DNA of 64,000 nt from Roseicyclus persicicus (lineage in GTDB: Bacteria; Pseudomonadota; Alphaproteobacteria; Rhodobacterales; Rhodobacteraceae): positions 62,001 through 126,000 of the forward strand of contig NZ_JAAZQQ010000007.1 in assembly GCF_012395815.1 (NCBI RefSeq), in the 5' to 3' direction. Positions within the stretch are counted from its first letter, which is position 1. Each line of letters opens with the position of its first letter. Below, one piece after another: positions 17,302-25,653 of the stretch. A program made the position numbers and the translations under genes. Below the pieces are notes generated by a model. That model had not been told where the DNA came from. It made no database searches and was given only the letters and a program-made list of their open reading frames with translations.

Positions 17302-18969
17302 CTAGCGCACGCAGGTCACGTGGCGCAGCCCGTCGCAGCCCGCGGGACAGATCTGGTTCGACCCCAGCACCAGCGTGCGCTGGCCCGGGTACCGTTCCCA
17401 CGCCGACGCCCGCGTGTAGCCCTGGCTCTGGCAGAAGTTGTCGGCCCCGGCCTGGCCGCAGTTCGTGCCCCAGGTCACGCACCAGTCGACGATCTCGCCG
17501 TTGACCCGCGGCAGGTCGTAGTTGCGCGACTGCGACGGCGGCGGGGGCGGCGGGGGCGGGGGCGGCAGCGCGCCGCCCGCGGCCCGCAGCGTCAGGGTCG
17601 CCGGGCAGAGCGCGGACCCGTAGGTGCCGACCCAGATGTCGTAGGTGCCGTTGCCCGGGTTCGGCAGCGTGATCGACGGGTTCAGCGAGCCGCCCGAATC
17701 GTCGTCGAAATGCCACTGGCCATAGGCGTCGTTGACCAGCAGGACGGTGTCGCAGCTGCCGTTCACGCCCAGCGTCAGGGACTGGCCCGGCATCGCGCCG
17801 CTCAGCTGCAGCTCGAAGTCGGGCGCGGCGACGATCCAGCCATGGCCGGGCACGCTGCCGCAGTTGCGCAGGTCGATGTTGCCGCCCGCGGTCACGGCCG
17901 CCGACTGGCCACCGCCGAAGAGCGCGCCCATGCCGTAGACCAGCTGCTGCCCCGACAGCCCCGCGTTGGGGCAGGTCGCCACCGGCGGCGGCGGGGGCGG
18001 GGGCGGCGGGGCGCCCGCCGTGCGCAGCGTCAGCGTCGCCGGGCAGAGCGACGATCCGTAGGTGCCGACCCAGATGTCGTAGGTGCCGTTGGCGATGTTC
18101 GGGATGGTGATCGACGGGTTCAGCGAGCCGCCCGAATCATCGTCGAAGTGCCACTGGCCATAGGCGTCGTTCACCAGCAGGACGGTGTCGCAGCTGCCGG
18201 TGGCCCCGAGCGTCAGGGACTGGCCCGGCATCGCGCCGCTCAGCTGCAGCTCGAAGTCGGGCGCGGCGATGACCCAGCCGTGCCCCGGTATGCTGCCGCA
18301 GTTGCGCAGGTCGATGTTGCCGCCCGCCGTCACGTTCACGGACTGGCCGCCGCCCAGCGACCCGGCGGAATAGACGAGCTGCTGCCCCGAGAGCCCGACG
18401 TTCGGGCAGGACGCCACCGGCGGGGGCGGCGGCGGAGGCGGAGGAGGAGGCGGCGGCGGCGGGGGCGGCGGGGCGCCCGCCGTGCGCAGCGTCAGCGTCG
18501 CCGGGCAGAGCGACGACCCGTAGGTGCCGACCCAGATGTCGTAGGTGCCGTTGGCGATGCTCGGAAGGGTGATCGACGGGTTCAGCGACCCGCCCGAATC
18601 GTCGTCGAAGTGCCACTGGCCATAGGCGTCGTTGACCAGCAGGACGGTGTCGCAGGTGCCGTTCACCCCCAGCGTCAGGGACTGGCCCGGCATCGCGCCG
18701 CTCAGCTGCAGCTCGAAGTCGGGCGAGACGATGATCCAGCCATGCCCCGGCACGCTGCCGCAGTTGCGCAGGTCGACGTTGCCGCCCGCCGTCACGCTGA
18801 CGGATTGCCCGCCACCGCCCAGCGACCCGGCGGAATACACCAGTTGCTGTCCCGACAGCCCCACGTTGGGGCAGGTCTGCGCCGCCGCCGGGGCGAGCGC
18901 ACCCATCAGGAACAGGAGAAGGGCGCCGATGATCCCCGTCGGCACGGCGGGTCGCAGTGGTTGCAACAT
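17302..18969 (-). CDS. Secreted protein with three tandem domains and polyproline linkers
   Basis: 555 residues. Signal peptide 1-31 ends AAAQ. Three near-identical domains of about 132 residues follow (33-165, 188-319, 333-466). Each has the order CPN.GLSGQQLVY, LRNCGS.PGHGW, FELQLSGAMPGQSLTL, DTVLLVNDAYGQWHFDDDSG and YDIWVGTYGS.LCPATLTLR. Linkers are pure proline runs of about 18, 9 and 10 residues. A Cys-rich C-terminal domain (480-555) has seven Cys. The middle motif resembles prepeptidase C-terminal domains that bind Ca through Asp residues (DDDSG). GGGAGGATC precedes ATG 18969. Function unknown; export and surface display or binding is an inference. Confidence 0.8.
   Translation of the reverse strand: MLQPLRPAVPTGIIGALLLFLMGALAPAAAQTCPNVGLSGQQLVYSAGSLGGGGQSVSVTAGGNVDLRNCGSVPGHGWIIVSPDFELQLSGAMPGQSLTLGVNGTCDTVLLVNDAYGQWHFDDDSGGSLNPSITLPSIANGTYDIWVGTYGSSLCPATLTLRTAGAPPPPPPPPPPPPPPPPPPVASCPNVGLSGQQLVYSAGSLGGGQSVNVTAGGNIDLRNCGSIPGHGWVIAAPDFELQLSGAMPGQSLTLGATGSCDTVLLVNDAYGQWHFDDDSGGSLNPSITIPNIANGTYDIWVGTYGSSLCPATLTLRTAGAPPPPPPPPPVATCPNAGLSGQQLVYGMGALFGGGQSAAVTAGGNIDLRNCGSVPGHGWIVAAPDFELQLSGAMPGQSLTLGVNGSCDTVLLVNDAYGQWHFDDDSGGSLNPSITLPNPGNGTYDIWVGTYGSALCPATLTLRAAGGALPPPPPPPPPPSQSRNYDLPRVNGEIVDWCVTWGTNCGQAGADNFCQSQGYTRASAWERYPGQRTLVLGSNQICPAGCDGLRHVTCVR
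17572..18873 (-). repeat. Triplicated coding unit of the polyproline protein
   Basis: Three direct coding repeats of about 400 bp (18475-18873, 18013-18408, 17572-17973) with long stretches of near-identical bases, separated by CCN-codon tracts. Shared identity at the DNA level implies recent duplication or gene conversion and a recombination- and slippage-prone locus. Confidence 0.8.
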
Positions 18970-19020
18970 GTCCGGATCCTCCCAGCTGGCCTGTTATGGC
19001 CATACGGGAGGATCGTTTCA

Positions 19021-19053
19021 CAGGTCAGGACCTGCGTAATTGACACGCGTCAA
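19021..19053. promoter_or_regulatory. Two adjacent inverted repeats upstream of the polyproline protein
   Basis: CAGGTCAGGACCTG (arms of 6 bp, 19021-19034) and TTGACACGCGTCAA (arms of 5 bp, 19040-19053) are separated by 5 bp, 52-84 bp upstream of the start at 18969. The second contains TTGACG on the minus strand as a possible -35. A 10-bp palindrome TATGGCCATA is between them and the gene. These are candidate operators. Confidence 0.4.
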
Positions 19054-19075
19054 CGGCGCCGCCGGGCCCCCGGCC

Positions 19076-20080
19076 TCAGTGCAGGAGCCGCCCGATCGCG
19101 GCCGACACGTCGGCCATCCGCGCCGAGAAGCCCCACTCGTTGTCGTACCAGGCCAGCACGCGCACGGTGCGGCCGCCCACGACCTTGGTCTGCTCGGGCG
19201 CGAAGATCGACGAATAGGTGGTGTGGTTGAAGTCGATCGACACCTTGGGCTCGGGGTCGTAGGCCAGCACGCTGCGCATGTGGCCCTCGGCCGCCTCGCG
19301 GACGATCTCGTTCACGTCGGCGACGGTCACGTCCTTCTTCGCCTCGAAGGTCAGGTCGACGCAGGACACGTTGGGCGTGGGCACCCGCAGGGCGGTGCCG
19401 TCCAGACGCCCCTCCAGCTCCGGCAGCACCTCCTTCAGCGCCTTGGCGGCGCCGGTCGAGGTCGGGATCATCGCCATCGCGGCGGCGCGGGCGCGGTACA
19501 GGTCCTTGTGCCGGCGGTCGAGCGTCGGCTGGTCGCCGGTGTAGCTGTGGATCGTGGTCATGATCCCGCGCTCGATGCCGATGGCGTCGTTCAGCACCTT
19601 GGCCAGCGGCGCGAGGCAGTTGGTGGTGCACGAGCCGTTCGACACCACGTGGTGTTCGGCCAGCAGCTCGCGGTGGTTCACGCCGTAGACGATGGTCTTG
19701 TCGGCGTTCTTGGCCGGCGCCGAGACCAGCACGCGCTTGGCGCCGCGGGTCAGGTGGACGGCGGCCTTGTCGCGGTCGTTGAACTTGCCGGTGCATTCGA
19801 GAACCACGTCGCAGCCCTCCCAGTCCAGCTCGGCGGGGTCGTAGGTGGAGAACACCTTCATCGGCCCGCGGCCGAGGTCCATGGTGTCGCCCTTGACGCG
19901 CACCTCGCCGGGAAACCGGCCGTGGACGCTGTCGTATTTCAGAAGGTGCGCGTTGGTCTCGATCGGCCCGGTGGCGTTGATCTTGACGACCTGCACATCA
20001 TTGCGGGCGGCCTCGGTGATATGGGCGAGCGTGCAGCGCCCGATGCGGCCGAACCCGTTGATGCCGAGCGTGATCGTCAT
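19076..20080 (-). CDS. gap: Glyceraldehyde-3-phosphate dehydrogenase, paralogue 2
   Basis: 334 residues. [15 protein letters not shown], catalytic [14 protein letters not shown] and [12 protein letters not shown]. It differs from paralogue 1 in many positions, for example KINATGPIETNAHLL for [14 protein letters not shown], so the two are not a recent duplication. Co-occurring gap genes can have opposite glycolytic and gluconeogenic roles, but which is which cannot be decided here. It has its own promoter region with three operator-like sites. Confidence 0.95.
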   Translation of the reverse strand: MTITLGINGFGRIGRCTLAHITEAARNDVQVVKINATGPIETNAHLLKYDSVHGRFPGEVRVKGDTMDLGRGPMKVFSTYDPAELDWEGCDVVLECTGKFNDRDKAAVHLTRGAKRVLVSAPAKNADKTIVYGVNHRELLAEHHVVSNGSCTTNCLAPLAKVLNDAIGIERGIMTTIHSYTGDQPTLDRRHKDLYRARAAAMAMIPTSTGAAKALKEVLPELEGRLDGTALRVPTPNVSCVDLTFEAKKDVTVADVNEIVREAAEGHMRSVLAYDPEPKVSIDFNHTTYSSIFAPEQTKVVGGRTVRVLAWYDNEWGFSARMADVSAAIGRLLH

Positions 20081-20169
20081 GGTGAACCTCGTCGTCTGTC
20101 GCGCGTGAACCTGGCGACCGCATACCGAAGCATGCCGATGGGGCCAAGGAAAAAGCATCCTTTCTCCGT

Positions 20170-20217
20170 ATGTTAGCGTAACCGTTAGCGGCAACATGCC
20201 CTTTTTGCGCTAACACT
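20170..20217. promoter_or_regulatory. Cluster of three CGCTAAC-type half-operators upstream of gap paralogue 2
   Basis: Plus strand shows TGTTAGCGTAAC (20171-20182), GTTAGCGGCAACA (20184-20196) and GCGCTAACAC (20208-20217). Each is a variant of the 16943 operator. Together they cover about 48 bp located 90-137 bp upstream of the start. They suggest cooperative binding of the regulator that also controls gap paralogue 1. Confidence 0.6.
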
Positions 20218-20275
20218 TGCCGTCCCCGGAGGCAGGGTTAGGATCAGGGCCGGACCGGCAGACGGGGCAGGGCAC

Positions 20276-21238
20276 ATGGCAGGCGGGCTTCTGGCACTTC
20301 TCGACGACGTGGCGGCGATCGCCAAGGTCGCGGCGGCCTCGGTCGACGACGTGATCGGGCAGGCCGCCAAGGCGGGCGCCAAGGCCGCGGGCGCGGTGAT
20401 CGACGACGCCGCGGTGACGCCGAAATACGTGCACGGCTTCGAGGCCGCGCGCGAGCTGCCCATCGTGTGGAAGATCGCCAAGGGCTCGATCTTCAACAAG
20501 GTGGTGATCCTCCTGCCCGCGGCGCTGCTGCTGTCGGCCTTCGCGCCCTGGGCGATCGCGCCGCTCCTGATGCTGGGCGGCCTCTACCTGTGCTACGAGG
20601 GGGCCGAGAAGGTCTGGCACTGGCTGCGCCCGCCCGCGCCCTCCGACGTGCCGCTGGACGAGGCGCTGCACGATGCCGCGCATCTCGAGGAGCAGAAGGT
20701 GAAGGGCGCGATCAAGACCGACTTCATCCTGTCGGCCGAGATCATGACCATCGCGCTGGCCGCGCTCGAGACCGACTCGATCTGGTTCGAGGCGGCGGCG
20801 CTGCTGGTCGTCGGGCTGGCCATCACGGCCATGGTCTACGGCTCGGTCGCGCTGATCGTGAAGGCCGACGACGTGGGCCTCCACCTCGCGCAGGAGGGGC
20901 GGACGGGCGCCATCCGCGGGCTGGGCCGCGGGATCGTGCGGGGGATGCCGGGGTTCCTGCGCGCGCTGATGGTGGTGGGCACCGCCGCGATGCTCTGGGT
21001 CGGCGGCGCCATCATCACCCATGGCCTGGCCGAGATGGGCCAGCACGGCCCCGAGGACGTGATCCACGGCATCGCCCACGCCTTCGCCGCCCTCGGCGCC
21101 GTGGCCGAATGGCTGGCCGGCGCCGCGATCCACGGGGCGCTGGGCTTCGTGCTGGGCACCGCGCTGATCCCGCTCGTGCACCGCGTCCTTGCGCCGGCGC
21201 TGGCCGCGCTCGGGGTCGGGGGCGGCGCCGCGCACTGA
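20276..21238 (+). CDS. DUF808 family membrane protein
   Basis: 320 residues. The N-terminus GGLLALLDDVAAIAKVAAASVDDV and PKYVHGFEAARELPIVWKIAKGSI are typical of DUF808 (YedI-like) proteins. There are several membrane helices (about 78-105, 147-200, 225-250 and the last 50 residues). Function is unknown for the family. GGGGCAGG precedes the start. It diverges from gap paralogue 2. Confidence 0.88.
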   Translation: MAGGLLALLDDVAAIAKVAAASVDDVIGQAAKAGAKAAGAVIDDAAVTPKYVHGFEAARELPIVWKIAKGSIFNKVVILLPAALLLSAFAPWAIAPLLMLGGLYLCYEGAEKVWHWLRPPAPSDVPLDEALHDAAHLEEQKVKGAIKTDFILSAEIMTIALAALETDSIWFEAAALLVVGLAITAMVYGSVALIVKADDVGLHLAQEGRTGAIRGLGRGIVRGMPGFLRALMVVGTAAMLWVGGAIITHGLAEMGQHGPEDVIHGIAHAFAALGAVAEWLAGAAIHGALGFVLGTALIPLVHRVLAPALAALGVGGGAAH

Positions 21239-21322
21239 TCCGCGCCCGCGATGACCGGCGTCAAGGCGCGTGCCGCCGCGCCGTGCTGGGGTGGCCCCGT
21301 CACAGCCACGAAAGGACCGGCC

Positions 21323-21751
21323 ATGAGCGCGCTCGGCCTCAAGATCATCGACGAGTCCGTCCAGCAGGCGAACACCTGGATCAACGAGGTCGACTACCGC
21401 GCCGGCCTCGTCAGCAAGCAAAAGGCCTACCGGATGCTGCGCGCCGTGCTGCAGGCGCTGCGCGACCACCTGACGCCCGACGAGGCCGCGCAGCTGTCGG
21501 CGCAGCTGCCGATCTTCGTGCGCGGGGTCTACTACGAGGGCTACGACCCCTCGAAGACGCCGGTGGTGGAACGCAGCCGCGCGGGCTTCCTGGCCCGCGT
21601 GGCCGAGGTGCATGGGCCGGGCCTTCCCGATGACGTGGACGCCGCCGTCGCGGCCGTGTTCGACGTGCTCGACGCCCATGTCTCGCCGGGCGAGATGGCG
21701 CAGGTCCGCGCGTCCTTCACCGCGCCGATCCGGGCGCTCTTCGCCGACTGA
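21323..21751 (+). CDS. DUF2267 family protein
   Basis: 142 residues, all-helical and soluble. ADYRAGL-like opening (NEVDYRAGLVSKQKAYRMLRAVLQALRDHLTPDEAAQLSAQLP) and FVRGVYYEGYDP are typical of DUF2267. Function is unknown. AAAGGA lies 9 nt upstream of ATG 21323. It stands 84 bp after DUF808 on the same strand. Confidence 0.86.
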   Translation: MSALGLKIIDESVQQANTWINEVDYRAGLVSKQKAYRMLRAVLQALRDHLTPDEAAQLSAQLPIFVRGVYYEGYDPSKTPVVERSRAGFLARVAEVHGPGLPDDVDAAVAAVFDVLDAHVSPGEMAQVRASFTAPIRALFAD

Positions 21752-21860
21752 CACGGCCGGCGCGCCGCCCCCAGTGGCGCAAGGCCCTTTTCATTCCTGC
21801 CCGGCTCGCCTATGCACCGCCAAACTTGGCGCGACGTGCCCCGCGAGAAGACCACCGACC

Positions 21861-23021
21861 TTGACCGAGATCCTGACCACCACCGACGCGCTGGCCGCCT
21901 TCTGCACCCGGGCCGCCGCCGCGCCCTATGTCACCGTCGACACCGAGTTCCTGCGCGAACGCACCTATTTCGCCCAGCTCTGTCTTGTGCAGCTGGCGCT
22001 GCCCGGCGAGGGCGACGCCGACGCCGTGCTGGTCGACCCGCTGGCCGACGGCATCTCGCTCGCGCCGCTCTACGAGCTCTTCCGCAACCCGAACGTCGTC
22101 AAGGTGTTCCACGCCGCGCGGCAGGACCTGGAGATCTTCCACGTCGAGGGCGGCGTGGTGCCCGCGCCGCTGTTCGACACCCAGGTCGCGGCGATGGTCT
22201 GCGGCTTTGGCGACCAGGTCGGCTACGAGACGCTGGTGCGCAAGATCGCGCGGGCGAACCTCGACAAGTCCTCGCGCTTCACCGACTGGTCGCGCCGCCC
22301 GCTGACCGAGGCGCAGAAGACCTATGCGCTGGCCGACGTGACCCACCTGCGCCGCATCTACGAGCACCTCGCCCGCGAGCTGGAGCGCAGCGGCCGCACC
22401 CACTGGCTGGAGGAGGAGCTGTCCTCGCTCACCGACGCCTCCAGCTACGTGGTCACGCCCGAGGACGCCTGGCAGCGGCTCAAGCTGCGCTCGGGCGCGG
22501 GCAAGATGCTGGCCATCGCCCGCGAACTCGCCGCCTTCCGCGAGACCTACGCCCAGCAGAAGAACATCCCCCGCAGCCGCGTCATCAAGGACGACGCGCT
22601 GCTGGAACTGGCCTCGACCAAGCCCAAGTCGCTGAACGACCTGTCGAAATCGCGGCTCCTGCTGCGCGAGGCGCGCAAGGGCGAGATCGCCGAGGGTCTG
22701 ATCGCCGCGGTCCAGCGCGGGCTCGACACCCCGCCCGACCGGCAGCCGAAGATGCCCGAGGGGCGCGACCGGTCCGGCATGAACCCGGCGCTGGCCGATC
22801 TCCTGCGCGTGCTGCTCAAGGCCAAGGCCGAGGAGGCGGGCGTCGCGGCCAAGCTGATCGCGTCGTCCTCGGACCTCGACGACATCGCCTGCGGCGAGCA
22901 TGACGGGATCTGGGCCACCGGCTGGCGCCGCGAGGTGTTCGGCGCCGACGCGCTGCGGCTGCTGCGCGGCGAGATCGCGCTGTCGGCCCAGGGCGACAAG
23001 GTCAGGATCGTCCCGGTCTGA
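21861..23021 (+). CDS. rnd: Ribonuclease D
   Basis: 386 residues. DEDDy exonuclease: VDTEFLRERTYFAQLCLVQLA, VFHAARQDLEIF, DTQVAAMVCG and YALADVTHLRRIY carry the acidic residues and the Tyr. The HRDC-type helical domains follow (about 210-380). There is no ATG near the family start: a TTG at 21861 gives LTEILTTTDAL and the usual RNase D length, with GAGAAG about 12 nt upstream. It trims tRNA 3' ends. Confidence 0.94.
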   Translation: MTEILTTTDALAAFCTRAAAAPYVTVDTEFLRERTYFAQLCLVQLALPGEGDADAVLVDPLADGISLAPLYELFRNPNVVKVFHAARQDLEIFHVEGGVVPAPLFDTQVAAMVCGFGDQVGYETLVRKIARANLDKSSRFTDWSRRPLTEAQKTYALADVTHLRRIYEHLARELERSGRTHWLEEELSSLTDASSYVVTPEDAWQRLKLRSGAGKMLAIARELAAFRETYAQQKNIPRSRVIKDDALLELASTKPKSLNDLSKSRLLLREARKGEIAEGLIAAVQRGLDTPPDRQPKMPEGRDRSGMNPALADLLRVLLKAKAEEAGVAAKLIASSSDLDDIACGEHDGIWATGWRREVFGADALRLLRGEIALSAQGDKVRIVPV

Positions 23022-23036
23022 GCCGGGCCGGGCGGC

Positions 23037-23486
23037 TCAGCGGCGGCTGACGCTGCGGCGGTTCTCGGCCCCGATCACGGTGATCGTGCGGATCCCCTGC
23101 AGGTCGAAGTTGCTGAGCTGGGTGCCCACCACGACCTCGCGCGACTGCGGCGTGCCCGCGGGCGTCGCGGTCAGCGGCGGAAAGACGCGGAACTCGTAGA
23201 CGATGCCGCCCTCGGCGCGCTCGACCTCGACCAGCTCGGCCTCCCAGAACCCCTGCACCGGCGGCCGGCCCATGGCGCGCACGATGGCGCCCTGCGGGGT
23301 CGGCTCCACCGACAGGTCGACGATCTCGGTCACCAGCCCGCGCAGGTCGCGCGGGTCTTCGGGCACCGTCTGCTCCACCCGGATGCGCTGCTCCCGGTCG
23401 CCGCCGAACCAGTTGAACGGGTTCAGCCGGCTGCCGCAGGCCGCAAGGCTCGTGACGAGGGCCAGGGCAAGGATCACGCGCAGCAT
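23037..23486 (-). CDS. Predicted lipoprotein
   Basis: 149 residues. N-terminus MLRVILALALVTSLAAC has lipobox LAAC (Cys17). The body is beta-rich with VTEIVDLSVEPTPQGAIVRAMG and VGTQLSNFDLQGIRTI. It ends 15 bp from the RNase D stop (convergent) and diverges from sufE with a 135-bp gap. No family assigned. Confidence 0.75.
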   Translation of the reverse strand: MLRVILALALVTSLAACGSRLNPFNWFGGDREQRIRVEQTVPEDPRDLRGLVTEIVDLSVEPTPQGAIVRAMGRPPVQGFWEAELVEVERAEGGIVYEFRVFPPLTATPAGTPQSREVVVGTQLSNFDLQGIRTITVIGAENRRSVSRR

Positions 23487-23621
23487 CGGGGGTCTCCGTC
23501 GGGGTCGTCCGGGGACTTGGGTAGCGCAAGGCGGGCGCGAAGGAAAGCCGCCACTGGACGGGGCGGGCGCGGGGACATAGGTCAGGGGCAGACCTGCCAC
23601 AGCCACCCGGAGGACCCCGAC

Positions 23622-24050
23622 ATGGCCAGCCCCGCCTTCGAGGAGATCGCCGAGACCTTCGAGTTCCTCGACGACTGGGAGGAGCGCTATCGCCACGTCA
23701 TCGATCTGGGCAAGGCGATGCCGGCCCTGGAGGACGCCGTGAAGGTGCCCGCGACCAAGGTGACGGGCTGCGCGAGCCAGGTCTGGATCCTGCCGCAGAT
23801 CGAGGGCGAGGGGCGCGGCGCGGTGTTCCGGTTCCGCGGCGACAGCGACGCGATCATCGTGCGCGGGCTGATCGCGGTGCTTCATGCGCTCTACGACGGG
23901 CTGACGGTGGGCGACGTGCTGACGGTGGACGCGGGCCGGGAACTCGCGCGGCTGGGGCTGAACGATCACCTGTCCTCGCAGCGGTCGAACGGCCTGCGCG
24001 CGATGGTGGAGCGGATCCGGTCGCTGGCGGCGGAGACGGCGGCCGCCTGA
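23622..24050 (+). CDS. sufE: SufE family Fe-S cluster assembly sulfur acceptor
   Basis: 142 residues. FEFLDDWEERYRHVIDLGKAMP and VTGCASQVW with Cys50 are diagnostic. The Cys accepts persulfide sulfur from the SufS desulfurase. GGAGG lies 8 nt upstream. No other suf genes are in the window. Palindrome array B follows 5 bp after the stop. Confidence 0.94.
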   Translation: MASPAFEEIAETFEFLDDWEERYRHVIDLGKAMPALEDAVKVPATKVTGCASQVWILPQIEGEGRGAVFRFRGDSDAIIVRGLIAVLHALYDGLTVGDVLTVDAGRELARLGLNDHLSSQRSNGLRAMVERIRSLAAETAAA

Positions 24051-24055
24051 GGGGG

Positions 24056-24122
24056 GCGAAAAACTGCAGTTTTTCGCACCGGAAAGCTGCAGCTTTCCGT
24101 GCCGGAAAACTCGAGTTTTCCG
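24056..24122. repeat. Palindrome array B (three perfect hairpins) after sufE
   Basis: Hairpin 1 24056-24077 (22 bp, arm GCGAAAAACTG, centre CTGCAG), spacer AC, hairpin 2 24080-24099 (20 bp, arm CGGAAAGCTG, centre CTGCAG), spacer TGC, hairpin 3 24103-24122 (20 bp, arm CGGAAAACTC, centre CTCGAG). All three are perfect and have no loop. The array fills the gap between the convergent sufE and DUF1638 stops. Confidence 0.9.
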
Positions 24123-24127
24123 CCGCC

Positions 24128-24769
24128 TCAGAGGTGCTTGAGCGCGACCTCCAGATCGCCGTAGCCGGTAAACCGCCGCTCGAAGTCGAGCTTGAGGAAC
24201 GCCGCGCAAGCCCTTGCCTTTTCGGTCAGATCCGGGTCGTCCGTCTGGGCCTGGTAGACCAGCTTGGTGTAGTTCCCGAAATACATGTCCCGCAGCTGCG
24301 GGTGCCGGTCCAGCCCCAGCGGCCGCGTCACGAAGGCGTCGAACTGGCGCACCAGGAAATCGGTCAGGTAGAAGGCCGTCATCTCGTCCCGCCCCGCGAA
24401 CACCGCGTTGCCCTCGAAGAAGCTGTAGCAGTGCGGCCCCTCCAGCATCCCCACGCCCAGCCGTGCGCAGGTCGCCTGCAACAGCCCCCCGGTGCCGCAA
24501 TCGGCGTAAAGGACGAACACCTCCGCGTAGTCGCCGCGCCGCGCCGTCACCGCGGCCTCGACGGCGGCGGGGATCTTCTCGGGATGGTTGTGCAGGATCG
24601 CGGGCAGGCAGTGCAGGTCCAGGTGGTCCCAGCCGTTCGCGGCGGTCAGGTCCAGCACCTCGCGCGCCAGCGCCCCGCAGCCGATCAGCAGCACCCGGCC
24701 CCGGCCCTCGGGGGCGAGGCCGGTCTCGGTCAGGGTCTGGTCGTCGAGGCGGGTCATGGGGCCGATCAT
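24128..24769 (-). CDS. DUF1638 family protein
   Basis: 213 residues (start ATG 24769, overlapping the upstream stop as ATGA; ATG 24757 is an alternative). VLLIGCGALAREVLDL, HCLPAILHNHPEKIP, VLYADCGTGGLLQATCARLG and RDMYFGNYTKLVYQAQTDDP are typical. Several Cys and His could bind metal or corrinoid-related partners. DUF1638 genes are often found near corrinoid methyltransferase systems, and one lies 4-7 kb away here. Function unknown. Confidence 0.82.
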   Translation of the reverse strand: MIGPMTRLDDQTLTETGLAPEGRGRVLLIGCGALAREVLDLTAANGWDHLDLHCLPAILHNHPEKIPAAVEAAVTARRGDYAEVFVLYADCGTGGLLQATCARLGVGMLEGPHCYSFFEGNAVFAGRDEMTAFYLTDFLVRQFDAFVTRPLGLDRHPQLRDMYFGNYTKLVYQAQTDDPDLTEKARACAAFLKLDFERRFTGYGDLEVALKHL

Positions 24770-25653
24770 GGGGCAGGGGGCGGCCGCCGCGCAGCCCTGC
24801 GCGCGACATGGCGCGGCCCCAGAACGGCAAGGGCCAACCCCGCCAGCACCGTCAGCCCCGCCAACGCCTCGGCCGCCGTGACCCGCTCGCCCAGCACCAC
24901 CGCGGCCGTGGCCAGCCCCACCACCGGGATCAGAAGCGCGAAGGGCGTCACCTGCGCCGCCGGGTGCCGCGACAGGAGCGTGCCCCAGATCGAGTAGCCC
25001 AGCACCGTCGAGATCAGCGCCACGTAGACCACCGCCCCCCATCCCGCCGGGCTGAGCGCGGCCACCGTCGCCAGCGGCGCCGCCCCCTCCAGCCACAGGG
25101 ACAGGCCCAGCATCGGCAGCGGCGGCACCAGGCTCGCCCACAGGAACAGCGCCAGCATGTCCACGCCTTGCAGCCGCCGGAACACCAGGTTCCCGCAAGC
25201 CCAGCACAGCGCCCCGCAGAGAAGAAGCCCCAGCCCCAGCGCCGTGATGTTGCCCCCCGAGGCCAGCCCGAATCCCGCCAACCCGCAGACGGCCAGCCCG
25301 ATCCCCAGCCCCTGCAGCCGCGTGATCCGCTCGCCGTAGACCGCCCAGGCCAGCAGGATCGTCAGCGGCGCCTGGCTCTGCAGGATCAGCGAGGCGAGGC
25401 CGGCGGTGACATCGGCCCGCATCGCGCTGAACAGGAACCCGAACTGGCCCGCGTTGATCAGCGCGCCGATGGCGAGGATCGCGGGCCAGCCGGCCGGGCG
25501 GGGGAAAAGGGCGATCAGCGGGACCAGGATGGCGAAGCGCAGCGCGACGAACAGCAGCGGCGGCAGCTCGTCGAGCGCGATCTTCATCGCGCTGAAGTTC
25601 GACCCCCAGGCGAGGATCACGAGGGCCACGAGGGCAAGGTCGCGGGGCGGCAT
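24766..25653 (-). CDS. EamA/DMT family transporter
   Basis: 295 residues with about ten hydrophobic segments in two halves of five, each half an EamA repeat ([20 protein letters not shown], then [17 protein letters not shown]). It ends in a basic tail. A drug/metabolite exporter type; the substrate cannot be deduced. Its start overlaps the upstream phosphatase stop (TGATG) and its stop overlaps the DUF1638 start, making a tightly coupled three-gene operon. Confidence 0.9.
   Translation of the reverse strand: MPPRDLALVALVILAWGSNFSAMKIALDELPPLLFVALRFAILVPLIALFPRPAGWPAILAIGALINAGQFGFLFSAMRADVTAGLASLILQSQAPLTILLAWAVYGERITRLQGLGIGLAVCGLAGFGLASGGNITALGLGLLLCGALCWACGNLVFRRLQGVDMLALFLWASLVPPLPMLGLSLWLEGAAPLATVAALSPAGWGAVVYVALISTVLGYSIWGTLLSRHPAAQVTPFALLIPVVGLATAAVVLGERVTAAEALAGLTVLAGLALAVLGPRHVARRAARRPPPAP

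Noticed and set aside
17194-19230. A 678-codon plus-strand open frame with repeated [13 protein letters not shown]-type segments
   Set aside because: Antisense of the polyproline-linked triplicate protein; its repeats merely mirror that gene.
24056-24122. Classical Rho-independent terminator
   Set aside because: The hairpins are strong but none is followed by a U-tract, and three sit in tandem. Termination may still occur by another route, so they are listed as repeats.
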